This document shows, in pieces, positions 47,696-58,983 of a stretch of 64,000 nucleotides of DNA. Source of the stretch: Hexactinellida sp. DTS-2022 (taxonomy: Eukaryota; Porifera; Hexactinellida). A program made the position numbers and the translations under genes. Under the pieces are notes generated by a model that did no database searches, was not told the DNA's origin, and saw nothing but the letters and a program-made list of their open reading frames with translations. The stretch spans positions 2,666,001 through 2,730,000 of the forward strand of contig JAPNXP010000013.1 in NCBI GenBank assembly GCA_028753945.1, written 5' to 3'. The first letter of the stretch is position 1. Every line of letters begins with the position of its first letter.

Positions 47696-48109
47696 CAGTA
47701 GAACCCCGCATATCGGGGCAGTAGGTTGGGAATTTGCTCTATTCCCTTTAAAAATAATCCCGCGTATCGGGGAACCATTCACTTATCGGAGCACTCCACA
47801 TTGGACTTTTTCTCTTTTGTAACAGCTTTTACTTTTGAGCAGCTTAGTATTATTTGTAATTGAAAAATATTCCGTGAATATCAGAACGTTGTGACTCCTA
47901 GTGTAGGCAGAAGTAGTATAATGTGAAATTGTAATGTGTAGTACTGCTGAAATATCATCCTTAAATCTAGGTTTAACTATCTGTGTATGTTTGTTGTGTA
48001 GGTGCTAACTTAATTATCTTCATCTAAAATATTGGAGTTATCATAGAATCCCGCATATCGGGGCGCTGTCCTTTTGGACGGAAGTGCCCCGATACGCGGG
48101 GTTCCACTG
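47696..48109. mobile_element. Mariner-type MITE
   Basis: TIR CAGTAGAACCCCGCATATCG and CAGTGGAACCCCGCGTATCG (complement), TA at both edges (47694-47695, 48110-48111). Subterminal CGCGTATCGGGG and CGCATATCGGGG copies lie inside. It interrupts the Cys-rich debris. Confidence 0.9.
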
Positions 48110-48111
48110 TA

Positions 48112-49535
48112 GTGGCTGTTGGTACTGGGTGAGGGGGCTAGGAGCGCTTTGAGCAAATGATTGGCGCTTAAAGCTACAAATGAGATCAAGTTAGTACTTA
48201 GTCGACAAGTTTACTACATCGTTCAATTATATACACAGTATCACATAGCAGTATTATTGAAATAGGACTGTACCTGTGTAAAATCGGCATTTGCCAAGTT
48301 GTGTCGGGATTCGGGTTTTCAAGCAAAATCGGGTTTGTTGGACAGTCTGAATTGATTGACGCGCTTAGTTGGCTAATTAACTTGTTTAGAATTTCTTCAT
48401 AATATGAAAAATTATAATTCTACAAATAACCACATCAAAAAAATTTTAACTAAATGATTCATAGACGCCAAGTTTGGAGTTCTGGACACCGACAGGTTTA
48501 GAGCTGAGGGGAGTTTGACACAACATTAGGATCTTAGTTTTGGCTGTAAACTATAAGTAAGATGTTATTTATACGTTCCTAGTTTTCAGTGTTATATGCC
48601 CCCCTTCTTCTACACCACTGGTTCTTAGTGATATTTAATTTTATAATTGGAGTTGGTATATTATTATACACGGACTTACTTTAAATATCTAGAAAATTAT
48701 CTGTTCAAATTAGCATAAATATCCAAATTATTAACTCTATATAACCTGTAGCTAGGATCCACGGATATAAATAGACAAGTAGGGGCCACTCATCAAGAAC
48801 GACATTTAATTTGAAAAGGAACATGCTGAAGTACAAGCGAGGGCCGCAGGCCCGAGTACAAGTTGTAAGGACGCGCGTAGAGCAGACGAGCACTTGTACA
48901 GTTGTACTAATATATATTTGTGTTTGGGATCTCCATACTAGTTTCAATAGTCCAATAAAACTTGAGCATATTTGGAATATTCCAATAAAACTTGGGTATA
49001 TTTGGAATATTCCAATAAAAATTGAGTATATTTGGAATAATCCAATAAAACTTGAGTATATTTGGAATAATCCAATAAAACTTGAGTATATTTGGAAAAA
49101 CTTGAGTATAATTACAAATTAGTTGAGTATTGTTGAGTATATTTGGAAATTTCCCATGATTCTATTGTTTCAACTTGTAATCCATTTATCATTTAATTCT
49201 ATTATCTAATATGGATTCGTCACTTTCAATGTAAACACCCTCAGTTACTTTTATTAAAACACATCTAACTGGCTATGTATACTACATACGTGTATTTATA
49301 TCTATATTTAATTAAATCTATAAACCTCATCAACATGGTCAAATAATGGCTACTCCATTTACCATTCAAAGTATCAAGAGTGAAAGACAGAAGGATAAAA
49401 GCAACTGTTGAAGGCTTTATTTACACACTCAACAGAATGTCGATTGATGTCGAGTACTGGGTATGCGAAAAGCGCGCGGCGTTTGCAATTCAAGAATACA
49501 TACGAGAAGTAACAATATAATAAAACTATATCTTA
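48112..49535. other. Unassigned sequence containing a tandem repeat
   Basis: No gene. It contains the minisatellite at 48943-49115. Confidence 0.4.
48943..49115. repeat. 30-bp tandem repeat, about six copies
   Basis: The unit TCCAATAAAACTTGAGTATA + TTTGGAATAT repeats with minor changes from 48943 to about 49115. The 103-codon ORF over it is its translation. Confidence 0.85.
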
Positions 49536-49955
49536 ATGACAGAATCCCCCCAATCAGCATGCAATATTGCGATGTATTTTGAAGACTACTATATTGGCAA
49601 AAAGCTTCCTGACAATACTCGACGGATACCTCCATTTCCTATCAGATTATGGAACAGGAACACAAGAATAATTAATAGCATGCCTCGTTCTAATAACTGT
49701 GTTGAAGGATGGCACAACGCCTTCAAATCAGGGATATGCCATGCGCACCCAAGCTTTCCTAAGCTTTTGTTCCACTTACAGAGGGAACAATCCCTTCAAG
49801 AAGCGATTTATGCTAAGGGGGAAGGTGGGTCCATTAAGCAACGATCTAAACAGTCCATCGAACAGGAAAAAAGACTACAAAATATCGTTGGAGACTATCA
49901 AAAACGTGATATATTGGTTTATCTTCGTGGCATTGCCGATAATTTTAACTTGTGA
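49536..49955 (+). pseudogene. MULE-type transposase C-terminal fragment
   Basis: A 139-residue frame with AMYFEDYYIGKKLP, FPIRLWNRNTR, SNNCVEGWHNAF, FPKLLFHLQREQ, then a Gln/Lys-rich stretch and DILVYLRGIA. This order matches the C-terminal region of animal MULE transposases of the FLYWCH-associated type, downstream of the catalytic core. The DDE core is not present upstream (49140-49535 shows none), so it is a 5'-truncated remnant. The frame itself is intact. Confidence 0.6.
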
Positions 49956-50099
49956 TGATACAATATTTTTCTGACTTGTGCTTCCCTAGCCCTCTCATTA
50001 TTCATATTTATTATAAAGAAACTATTATTGAACTCATTACATAAATAAAAGAACTATATATTACATTAGATAAAGCTACTGGTTAAGAATTGTCCCTGC

Positions 50100-50175
50100 G
50101 ACTAATTTTCTGGCGACCAATTTTCCGCGACCAATTTTCCGGCGACCAATTTTCTGGCGACCAATTTTCCGCCAT
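50100..50175. repeat. Short tandem repeat, CGACCAATTTTC
   Basis: Five copies of about 15-16 bp containing GCGACCAATTTTC(C/T) in a row. Confidence 0.8.
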
Positions 50176-50288
50176 TCAAACTCAAGATGGTTTATGATAG
50201 AAACAAACTTCAAATTAATCTACCGTTCTTTGTGAATCGGACCAATTAACAAATGGTGCTTGACACCTTGAGGCGTTGATGACTTGGC

Positions 50289-50943
50289 GATAAAAATCCA
50301 AAATTGCAGCCTGTGCCTACAGCATGTTTCTTTGGAGGCACTATCAATAAACCACCATCAAAATATAGTGCCACCAAAGTAGTGGCGGCGCTACGGGGGG
50401 GGCAAGGGGGGCTCGAGCCCCCCCCACACTTTTCGGTTGAGCCCCCCCTCTGAGCCCTCCCGGAGCTACAATAGAATATCATCCTCATAAGGATATTACA
50501 ACCTCTGTACGAGTTTGTATTATATAATTACATTTATGTTGTCCCTGTACCATTGATTTTGAATGAATATTTGATGAAAGCATATAATAGTAATTGGAAT
50601 TCATTTGTTTCATTTCGTAATCACTAATTCACTATCTAAGTAATATAATTCATTAAAAAATTGCAAATAATTTTTATTTATTCTAATTATGAATTTTTAA
50701 GTAATCCTAAATGTCTTCACCGCTGTACCAATCGACAATTCCCTTTTCTGCTGTAGCTCCTTTATTACTATAAATTTGATGAATTTCTAAACTTTATACT
50801 ATAGTCTTGTAATGGAGCATTAAAAAATATTTATTAATTGTGCACCCCCTGAAATCACCCTGCCCCCAGAGCCCCCCCTGATTAAAAATCCTTGCGCCGC
50901 CACTGCACCAAAGGAACATGCGACGGCACAGGCTGCAATTTTG
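50289..50943. repeat. Palindromic repeat, split by a hAT element
   Basis: AATCCAAAATTGCAGCCTGT at the left and ACAGGCTGCAATTTTGGAT at the right form an inverted pair. The same pair is uninterrupted at 62041-62168. The hAT element 50380-50905 sits between the arms. Confidence 0.75.
50380..50905. mobile_element. G-run hAT MITE
   Basis: Left TAGTGGCGGCGC pairs with right CAGTGGCGGCGC (complement). Perfect 8-bp TSD CACCAAAG at 50372-50379 and 50906-50913. Long G/C runs (GGGGGGGGCAAGGGGGG, AGCCCCCCC) lie just inside both ends. Confidence 0.9.
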
Positions 50944-51348
50944 GATATTATTATTATTCTTCCGTAGCTCATCCACAGAACAGAGTATAATCGACCAAGA
51001 ACCCAAATTTTTAGGACAGGTGTCTCATGGGTTAGAGATGTGCACCTGGGGTTACTATTTTTTATTAACAAATTTTGGGCTTCGTTTGTGCCACAATTGA
51101 GTTGCAAATTTCCTTTGTTTACTAACACTTCAGATCAATTGAAAGTGTTAAATCTAATTCTATTGTTTCGGCTCGTGATTATTATATTGATTCAACTTGT
51201 GAGATCGATTAGTCTTCTATTTTCTAATTGACAATTAATTAATTAATTAACTCGCGGATTCCTTGGAATGTGAAATTGAAACTGAAAGTTAATTGAATTT
51301 CAATTGAAAGTGAAAATGAAAATGAGGTTTTCTATTTATACCTTTGAC

Positions 51349-52383
51349 CAGGGGCGTAACTAAGGGGGGGCCAGAGGGGGCCATGCCCCCCCCCCACTCA
51401 GGGCTTCTGGCCCCCCCTCTGCCCCCCCCCGCCAAGGGTGGCGGCCGGGGGGGCCAGATTTATAATTTACTCACTTAAGTATAACAGAGATCCCTTGGGA
51501 CCGGATTTGTCGGCTAACAACTGCAAACATGAAACCAACTAAAATTATATAATTATAGCAATATGTCCACCCTATGCCAATCCTCCTTAAACCTTTGCAC
51601 CACACGGCCCCAAGCTCCTTCGCTCGCTTCCGGTGCACCGCAAGTATTGCGAGGTCCGAGAGCCGATCATCCGTGGTCTGGCAGCGAAGCCATGTCTTCA
51701 CCCTTCTCATCACAGAGAACACCCTCTCGCAACCTGCCGTGCCTACAGGGATCGTGATGGCAATGGTTGCGATTTCCAACAGAGCAGGAACTGCCATGCG
51801 GTAGGGCGTTACCATGTTGATGAGGTCGCTCAAACACTTAGGGTGGACGAACTCAGGATCCCTGGCTACGAAGCCTGCAGTCATGATCCGGTACGTAGCG
51901 ATATCATGACGCAGGATGTCCATGTCGATGAGGTAGTGCAGAGCGAAGTCAAGCAACCTCTCCAATGACAGGAAGTGAGAGGATGTTGTGCAGAGAGCTA
52001 CAGACCCATAGTCAGACTCAGACTCACACTCAGAGCTGAAACTAGGAATTCCAGGCTCAGGCATGTGTTCATCCCCGGAGGACACACTCTCAGTGCGAGG
52101 GCGCTTGTTGCTGGACATGAATGCACGCGTACTACTAACTCTACAAGAAAATAGCGAAACTATATTTCTGAAATTATTATGTAGCCAGCATCGGTGGTAG
52201 CTAATTTTTGAAACCTATTTCGGTCGCCCGAGAATATAAAATACAGCGGATTACAGATTTATACTACTATAAATACATATTTACATCAGGTTTTATACTA
52301 CTAAAATCGTCTTTTTTTCTGGGCCCCCCCCAGTGCCACCTGCCCCCCCCCCCCCCCTGGCCAACGCTCTAGTTACGCCCCTG
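51349..52383 (-). mobile_element. hAT deletion derivative, full length with TSD
   Basis: TIR CAGGGGCGTAACTA at 51349 and its complement TAGTTACGCCCCTG at the right end. Perfect 8-bp TSD CCTTTGAC at 51341-51348 and 52384-52391. C/G runs flank the interior. It encodes a shortened transposase on the minus strand. Confidence 0.95.
51471..52118 (-). CDS. Shortened hAT transposase with C-terminal dimerisation domain
   Basis: A 215-residue open frame. It opens with a basic, NLS-like MSSNKRPRTE and an acidic Ser-rich stretch. A short helical part follows, then the hAT C-terminal dimerisation domain at about 110-170 (ALLEIATIAITIPVGTAGCE, RVFSVMRRVKTWLR, DRLSDLAILAVH). The BED finger and RNase H-like catalytic core of full hAT transposases (usually 500-700 residues) are absent, so an internal deletion joined start and end. 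If expressed, the product could dimerise but not catalyse transposition; interference with a full-length enzyme is inference. The last ~40 residues are hydrophobic and may be non-native. Confidence 0.8.
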   Translation of the reverse strand: MSSNKRPRTESVSSGDEHMPEPGIPSFSSECESESDYGSVALCTTSSHFLSLERLLDFALHYLIDMDILRHDIATYRIMTAGFVARDPEFVHPKCLSDLINMVTPYRMAVPALLEIATIAITIPVGTAGCERVFSVMRRVKTWLRCQTTDDRLSDLAILAVHRKRAKELGAVWCKGLRRIGIGWTYCYNYIILVGFMFAVVSRQIRSQGISVILK

Positions 52384-52783
52384 CCTTTGACCCCAAGTAA
52401 TCCCGAGGTTAATTAATTAATTAATTAATAATAACAACGACAGATTATGTGATTATATTTCCTTCTGCAAGAATACTCTTGACTGTTAAAATACTGAAGT
52501 AATTAATTATAATTAATTCAGTCTGTATTTGACTATTATAGAAGGTTCCAATTTGTTTATTAGGGGTCATCGAGTGTGCGGAATTGAAATTTGATAGCCA
52601 AATTAATTAATTAATTATTTATGACAAATAATTTTACTTAATAAATGTAAGTTCACATTGAAATTGGTGTTAAATTATTAATAATATTTATTATTATTAA
52701 TACTAATTAATGAGTTTCAGGCGAGATTGAGACACAATATCGCCTGAAACTCAATTTCGCCTGCGACAAATCCCGTTGGAAAG

Positions 52784-52927
52784 CATAGGCGTAGTACGCG
52801 GTCCGGCTGGTCCGGCCATGGCCGGACCAGTTTTACTTTATTCTACTATATTATATAGGACGGTCCGGTTTTGGCTGGACCATTTTAACTGTTTGTCCGG
52901 AGATATTTCATAGCCGTGCGACGCCCG
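52784..52927. mobile_element. Small GC-rich hAT-type MITE
   Basis: Left CATAGGCGTAG resembles the left end of 1419-1575; right end GTGCGACGCCCG. TSD TGGAAAG at 52777-52783 and 52928-52934. GGTCCGG palindromes inside. Confidence 0.65.
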
Positions 52928-53690
52928 TGGAAAGGTCCCCATCCAGTGAGTTCAGATAAATTCCTGGAGATTGACCATAAAATTTACGGAGAAACAAAAG
53001 TTTTTACGGAGCATGCTAAAATTCCCTCTGCGACCCAATAGTTTTTAATTTGCTTTTTCAAATCATATAAACTAACTATTTGTATGAATAATCATTAAAA
53101 AATGGACGCTTTCGCGCTTGTAAACAATAAGATATACTCACTAATAGTATGTATCAAACTATCAAAGTAAGATTTAATTTAACTAATTTTTAATTGTGCA
53201 CTGTTTTGAATCAAGAGTATTCTGCGATTGGAATTATTCATCACTATGATATTATTTAACATATTATAAAACATAAATAATGATATGGTGGTTCACTAGT
53301 AAAAACAAAACGCAGTTATATGTTAAACAAGAAGTCTTAAATATATTTCGCTAGAAATACATAGGAATAAGTCTTCATACGTAGACACGTAGATAGGGGT
53401 ATATTTACGTAGTCTACGTAAATTTACGGAGACTTGGCAGCACTGTATCCATCTCAACGATCGAAATAGCTTGCCACTCAAGAGAATGACCCTAGGTTCC
53501 AATTCATATCTTCATTAGTTTGTTGGCTAGATCAGTGGAGAAGATTAGGATTACTGGAAGGTAAACTGACACCCCAAACTTTTGCAAGCTTTCGACATTC
53601 GTGGAGCGAGCTTCTTTTATCGAATTTCTCAACACCTTCACATCCGAGTGTGGATAAGCTGTTGACTTACAGATATATTTTTATATCATA
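52928..53690. other. Unassigned sequence
   Basis: TTTACGGAGAAACAAAAG near 52982 and TTTACGGAGACTTGGCAG near 53420 may be parts of an eroded MITE. No gene. Confidence 0.35.
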
Positions 53691-53893
53691 GGTAAAGATT
53701 GTCCTGACCCTTCTTTGGAAATACAACAAGCATTGGCATTTATTTCTGGTTATGCAGCCTTCTCTATGATGAAAAAGATCATTAAATTATGTAATGAGTG
53801 TGTCTTGTTTTTAACTCCAGAAAAATATCTCGATATTGAAAAAATTCCACATACTTTCAAACTGATTCATCTGACTGATCGTGGTAGTTAAAG
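53691..53893 (+). pseudogene. THAP-transposon (P-element-like) transposase fragment
   Basis: After an AG at 53689-53690 the frame reads GKDCPDPSLEIQQALAFISG, then YAAFSMMKKIIKLCNECVLF and a further 25 residues to a stop. The pattern ISGY...C..C resembles the IAGYV...CC..C segment near the C-terminus of P-element/THAP9-type transposases. Only this exon-like piece is present. A THAP-like remnant lies 0.8 kb downstream. Confidence 0.4.
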
Positions 53894-54197
53894 TGACCCC
53901 CGAAAACTGTTTTAGGCGTCGTTGTTACCTTTTGGAAGTTATTCATCGCGTTAGTCTCCCATTCGATTATATCACTATCTCAATTCCAATTCTCGCTCAA
54001 TTTAGTCCAACTCGCACTCTTAATACGAACTCCGGATAAAGCGAACAAAATTTTAGCTCCGTTGGTGTTCGTATTGATGAGGTCCTACTGTATTTCCCCT
54101 CATTTGCACACTGTGCACTCCTATTAAACCCTCCACGTTACTAAAATCTTGGTAGTAGTTTTTGATTAAGGGATATACTAACATGATTCATACAGGC

Positions 54198-54355
54198 AAT
54201 TCTTTGTGCGCCTAGATTAAGTTTGAGCTCGCTCACACGAGCCAAAACCACTTAATTTATATACGTCTATGAGAGCATCTCTCGATTTTCACGCTCATAG
54301 AAGTTCCTTTCAACATTACGCGGCTGAAGGCGCGTTGCGCACGCATGGATGTAAA
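54198..54355. mobile_element. Relative of the 44940 MITE, eroded
   Basis: GTGCGCCTAGATTAAGTTTG and GAGCTCGCTCACACG, then GAGAGCATCTCTCGATTTTC, follow the 44940-45124 element closely. Both TIRs are degraded and no TSD remains. Confidence 0.75.
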
Positions 54356-54673
54356 CTCCGATACTACTGCTATGCATGTTAATATGAATTAAGTACACTT
54401 GCCAACATATTTATGTCATTCCTGGAAACATATTTAGAAGACTCGAACGTAACGACGCAACGACGTCGTTACCTCATAAAAATGGCAGATCCTGGAAAGT
54501 TTTTGCTTTTTTCGCCGATCCGTGCGCCACCTGACGCTGTCCCTGGTCACGCTGCTGTATTATGAGTTTTTTTAGGTTTGTACTTTATATCTTTAGAAAC
54601 ATTTCTGACACTTGGTTATTGGAATCGTCCAGTTTACAACTGCTTTAATGATGGTGTTGGTTTAACTTCATAA

Positions 54674-54950
54674 TGCCTAAGAAGTGGAACGTCTATGGTT
54701 GTCGGGAAAATACAGTGTGAACCATACACAAAAGTGTTACCATTTCCAAGTGATGAAGTGGAGCGAGATCGTTGGATTGATCCTATGCCAATTGAGCCCT
54801 CCAGTGTGTTACAACTTAAACAAATCTATGCTTGTGTGAGTTGTGTCCATCATTTTGAGTGTGTATGGGTCACATTTAATGGTGATAAACGACCTAGCTA
54901 ACCAGCATCCTGTTTTCGTGGTGTCAGAAAGTCATGTTCTCTTCAACCCC
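54674..54950 (+). pseudogene. THAP-domain fragment, frameshifted
   Basis: One frame opens MPKKWNVYGCRENTV. A shifted frame then gives CEPYTKVLPFPSDEVERDRW, and further on CVSCVHHFECVWVTFNGDKR and RGVRKSC. The order Cys-x-Cys, FPSD, ERDRW, CxxHF and a closing Pro/Phe motif is that of a THAP zinc finger. The frameshift lies near 54710, with a stop at 54899-54901. THAP domains are typical of P-element-like transposases. Confidence 0.55.
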
Positions 54951-55099
54951 TAGAAATACAAATTCTTCGGCAGAAGCGTGCAAGAAATGAAGACCTTAGA
55001 ACTAACACTCTTGATATAATTGGTGACTTTGATTCTTTTTGTAGTCATCCAACAGCGCAAAGTGGCACTATATGGTCAAATCCTGGAAGTAGCTATTTA

Positions 55100-55660
55100 G
55101 GTATAAGATAGCGAATAAAGTATATTATTTACCTATGGAAAATCGCATTCATCTAATTCATTGATAAAATTGGAATTTTTCTATGAATTCAAAAGTGAAA
55201 GTTATGACGTAATTGTAACTTTTTGAAAGTGTTAAATACACCTAATTGCTCACAACTCATATTTCACATCAGTTAGAAACGTTAAAATTAATATACAATA
55301 TGTATACTGTATTAATTGTGTCTAGTTATTCCTACCCAAAATCACTAATATGAGTATTCATTATCAAAGGCGTGAATATCCGGGCAAATTAGATAAAACC
55401 ACCAATTCCATTCTATTTTTAAATGTATGCCTTATATAACATACCTGATACTGATTTAACGCTAGTGACCCCTTGAAATGTTCCAAAATTATAGAAATAA
55501 ACAATCATTTTAATTATTTCAAAATTTGTTCATATTTTATACCTGGAATATATATATACAGTCAGGACCTCCAAGTTCCGGGCAACATTTTTTCCATTTT
55601 AAGTAATAGCCTACAAATTTTGTTAATCTTTGTTGATTTGAATGTCAAACACATTACTAA
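55100..55660. other. Unassigned AT-rich sequence
   Basis: No gene or repeat recognised; ORF at 55473 is low-complexity. Confidence 0.4.
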
Positions 55661-55873
55661 AGGAGATAGACCGGTCGATTTTTCACACCCGATAACCCCC
55701 AATTTTTATTGCGTTTTTAAACAAAACTTTTTAATAGTAAGGGTGCTTCGACTGAAATCACTATTAGCTCTATGGAGAGATTTCCAGCCCCTGATCTTTT
55801 GTAAAATTTTTGAATCGAAACATAAATGCTTTTTAACATAACTAAGAGTATCCACATTTCAGTATAACTTTCA

Positions 55874-56218
55874 TTGTTCTATTTTTGGGGCATTTCTAAA
55901 CAAAAATTGAGTGAAGGAGTTTACTCACCATGGCAATTTCTTCAATCGATAAGTTTTACAATTGGCAACATCAAAACACCAGACAATTTAGATTTGAGCG
56001 ACACGGAGTATTCTGATGAGGAGGGTTCCAACACCCAAGAAAGTGTAGGGAATATGTGTGTAATTTTCCTGTTACCTCGTACAAGGACATGGTTATTCCT
56101 GCCTTGTAAACATGCACATTGCTGCACAGATTGTTGCAATACCATTGAAGAATTGGGACAGCCTTGCCCAATATGCCGCTCTGTAATACAGAGTACATTT
56201 GAAGTCTTTACAAATTAA
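55874..56218 (+). pseudogene. RING-finger-like protein fragment
   Basis: A 114-residue ORF. The C-terminal half reads NMCVIFLLPRTRTWLFLPC, KHAHCCTDCCNTIEELG, QPCPICRSVIQ. This is a C3HC4 RING of the IAP/LRSAM type, the C-terminal E3-ligase module. The second zinc-binding Cys is missing: family members have CxxC where this has Cys-Val-Ile-Phe. Zinc site 1 is therefore probably broken. An acidic stretch (LDLSDTEYSDEEGSN) precedes the RING. The N-terminal ~40 residues do not look native, so an upstream exon is likely missing. Confidence 0.5.
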
Positions 56219-56304
56219 TAGATTGTTTCCCTTCTTTCTTTGCTCTTAATTCTATTTCTCATATTATTCAATAAACTAAATCTCGTCCCAATTAATATTT
56301 CTTA

Positions 56305-56425
56305 ATTGATGACAGCTAATGACATTCAACTAACGACAGTACTCGCAAAATCGATTCGAACTAATGACAGTTCAACAAATTCGAACTAATGACAACATCA
56401 AAATTCGAACTAATGCATGTCCCTC
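56305..56425. repeat. Short tandem repeat, TTCGAACTAATGACA
   Basis: At least three copies of about 15-28 bp units with TTCGAACTAATGACA, preceded by degenerate CTAATGACA units. Inside the 55661-56790 element. Confidence 0.75.
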
Positions 56426-57218
56426 ATAATTTTCGATATCGATTTAATTCATTTTTTCTATAGATTTTCAAATTTTCAATCGATTTTATCAGAATTTTGG
56501 CATTATATAATTATTAACTCTTAACTTTGTATAAAAGTTGAAAATCGACATGCATAAACTGTAGTACTACTGATAAGGACTTTTTCTCTCTCAGACTTAT
56601 ACTATTCGAGATATGCGAGCTATGCAAAGGTCACCCCACGGAAATTCTTTCGGAATTTTTTTGTCTAAATGACGGCGATATTGACCTTCTTTCGGATTTG
56701 GATAGATAGCATGTCAAAGTATAGCTAGGAGTATTAACAATAATTTAACAATAGTTTGATGTATTTTATAAATCGACCGGTCTATCTCCTAAAGTAGAAC
56801 GATCCTTATCTGGCAAGAATAAATTTGTTTGGATTTGGGCATATGAAAATTTTGCTACTTTAAATACGATTCATTTTCGAAATTTATGAACACCTTGGGT
56901 AATGTTGTACCATGAACCGATTTCGGACAGATAGCCAATCATGAAGTATTATTGAGGTGATTCGATTAAGAATTTGGTTTTGGTTGGTTAATAGTCCTTT
57001 ATTATTCACCCATAATTATTGATTAAGTAAATTTAACGTGGGAAAAAATAACTAAAACCGAGTCTTACCCTAGGAAATTTATATTGCAACGAATGTAAGC
57101 AAGGGTGGATGTATACCAGGCCAGGGGTGGGCAAACTACGGCCCGCCTACGATATTTAACCGGCACGCTTGACCTCAACAGAAGTCCATATTTTTGGTAG
57201 TCTAGGCCACATAAAGTA

Positions 57219-58037
57219 TACCTGCCAACCTATTTGAATCATATCCCTGTACAGGGCTCCAATTTCCCCCTGGACATTAGCCAAAATCCCTGTACACCTC
57301 CCAAAAATATCTCGCTCGTTGCGTTCAATCGTCCAGGGAATTACTATACACTTGAATAAATATAGAAACAACGTTGTGCCTTTATGTAGTCAATGCAAAA
57401 TGCATGGCAGAATATACTACTATCACATCTGTAGACATTTTTAGGCATTATTTACTCATAATTAGTAAATTAAAAATCCCTATACACTACCCGGACAAAA
57501 GTATTCGACCACCCAACATTTTCCCATTGAAAATAGTACTATAGTGGGGTTAACAATGGAAGATGGTGTTTTAAAATTACATGAGATATTGCTACTTCGA
57601 TTACATATTCGTATTCTGCACATTCGAATTAACAATTGTAGGAGCTTTCAATTCAATCCCTTTTTGATTTGGTTAAAAATTATCTTCCTATGCCACTATG
57701 CACCACTTTTCCAAAATTGCCACTATTGGAGATATGGGAACTGGTGGCACATGTTGCCATTTGATGATAATTCTCAACCGAATTAATATGTAATCAATTG
57801 GAAGCATCTACAATGGGTAATTCGATTGCGTAGAATACGAATCTGAATTCAAAATAACAATATGTCATAAAGTTTTAATACATTGAACAATATTATTAGG
57901 CCTACTATAGTACTATTTTCAATGGGAAAATGTTGGGTGGTCGAATACTTTTTGTCCGGGTACTGTATAAATGGAATAAATCCCTGTACGCCTGTACAGA
58001 ATGGCCAAAATGGTCCCTGTACGATTGGCAGGTATGA
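57219..58037. mobile_element. TIR element nested in 57117-58650
   Basis: ATACCTGCCAACCTATTTG at the left and ATACCTGCCAATCGTACAGG (complement) at the right. ATCCCTGTAC words recur inside both ends. Split by the Tc1-like MITE. Confidence 0.65.
57485..57965. mobile_element. Tc1-like MITE with ~60-bp TIRs
   Basis: CACTACCCGGACAAAAGTAT and CAGTACCCGGACAAAAAGTA (complement). Identity continues for about 60 bp through CATTTTCCCATTGAAAATAG. TA at both edges. No transposase. Confidence 0.9.
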
Positions 58038-58184
58038 TAAAGTTTATCAAAAATATGTCAGATCAGTATTGACAGATGAATACCTTTCTCAGCTTATCAT
58101 ATGTGTATTGCTACTTCAGCCAGAGAACCAAATTTTGATAAATAATAAAAACGCAGGATCAACTGCACAACTCCCACTAGTTCT

Positions 58185-58464
58185 CAGAGGCGGATCCAAG
58201 GGGGGGGGCCCAGGGGGCCTGGGCCCCCCCTTCGAAACTGAAATTGACTGAAATTTAGGCTGAAATTGGCAAAATAATTAAGAAACTTCAGCCTCAAGTT
58301 TGAATTATGGCTCCTTACAAAGAAATTACCGTTTAAAATGACTTCTGAGTGTATATAACTCCAAGAAAATCTGGGGGTTAACCGTCAGACCCCTTATAAG
58401 TTGCTCGCTACGCTCGAATTATTTCTTGGGCCCCCCCTTTTCAACATGTCAGGATCCGCCACTG
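58185..58464. mobile_element. G-run hAT MITE nested in 57117-58650
   Basis: Left CAGAGGCGGATCC pairs with right CAGTGGCGGATCC (complement). GTTCT flanks both sides as a partial TSD. GGGGGGGGGCCC blocks lie inside both ends. Confidence 0.75.
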
Positions 58465-58983
58465 GTTCTTTATACTTCCTAATATGCCATTAAATTAGTT
58501 TATACTTCCTCAGTATCATAGTTAATTTCCCATTAATGCTACTGCAAATCAAATCAAAAATGTGTTAAATAGGAAATGTTCACTCTCAGGCCCGCAACAT
58601 TATGACATTTATCCATTTTGGCCCGCGGCCTAAAAGTTTGCCCACCCCCGATGTATACTAATGAAAATCTCGCGAATATAAGTACTCTTAACAATCTTAG
58701 ATAGTTTTTTTTTTACAGTGCCGACTATACGATAGTATAGTGGCCCAGTTCTAATCCTACTGCCTTGTTTTGTTTTTTAGTCCGTATCAGCTCTACAGGA
58801 TAGTGTTAGATTGTCCCGGAGCTCAAATTTTTTGCATAGGTCTCCTAGGGACGTCGACAGGATTTTTCATCTAGGGGGGGCGGCAAAATTACCAGGGGGG
58901 GCATGCCCCCCCTCCCCCCCCCCCTCACAAAATTAGTATCAACGAGAGTCGATTATAATATGAAATTATCAAGTTTTTATCTT

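Larger units (their letters stand above)
55661..56790. mobile_element. TIR element carrying a RING-like ORF
   Basis: AGGAGATAGACCGGTCGATT at 55661 and its exact complement at 56771-56790 form a 20-bp TIR. The flanks give no clear TSD. A RING-like ORF lies inside, plus a short tandem repeat. Confidence 0.65.
57117..58650. mobile_element. hAT element, outermost layer of a nested stack
   Basis: Left CCAGGGGTGGGCAAACTACG (after a 3-base offset) pairs with right CGGGGGTGGGCAAACTTTTA (complement), the Charlie-type terminus. Perfect 8-bp TSD ATGTATAC at 57109-57116 and 58651-58658. GGCCCGC blocks lie inside both ends. Inside it are a TIR element (about 57219-58037), a Tc1-like MITE within that, and a hAT MITE (58185-58464). 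Confidence 0.85.

Noticed and set aside
48811-49122. 103-codon ORF with repeated IPIKLEYIWN
   Set aside because: Translation of the 30-bp tandem repeat.
55473-55841. 122-codon ORF
   Set aside because: Hydrophobic low-complexity sequence running across a TIR; no domain.
57883-58251. 122-codon ORF across the nested stack
   Set aside because: Spans boundaries of three different transposons, so it cannot be an evolved gene.
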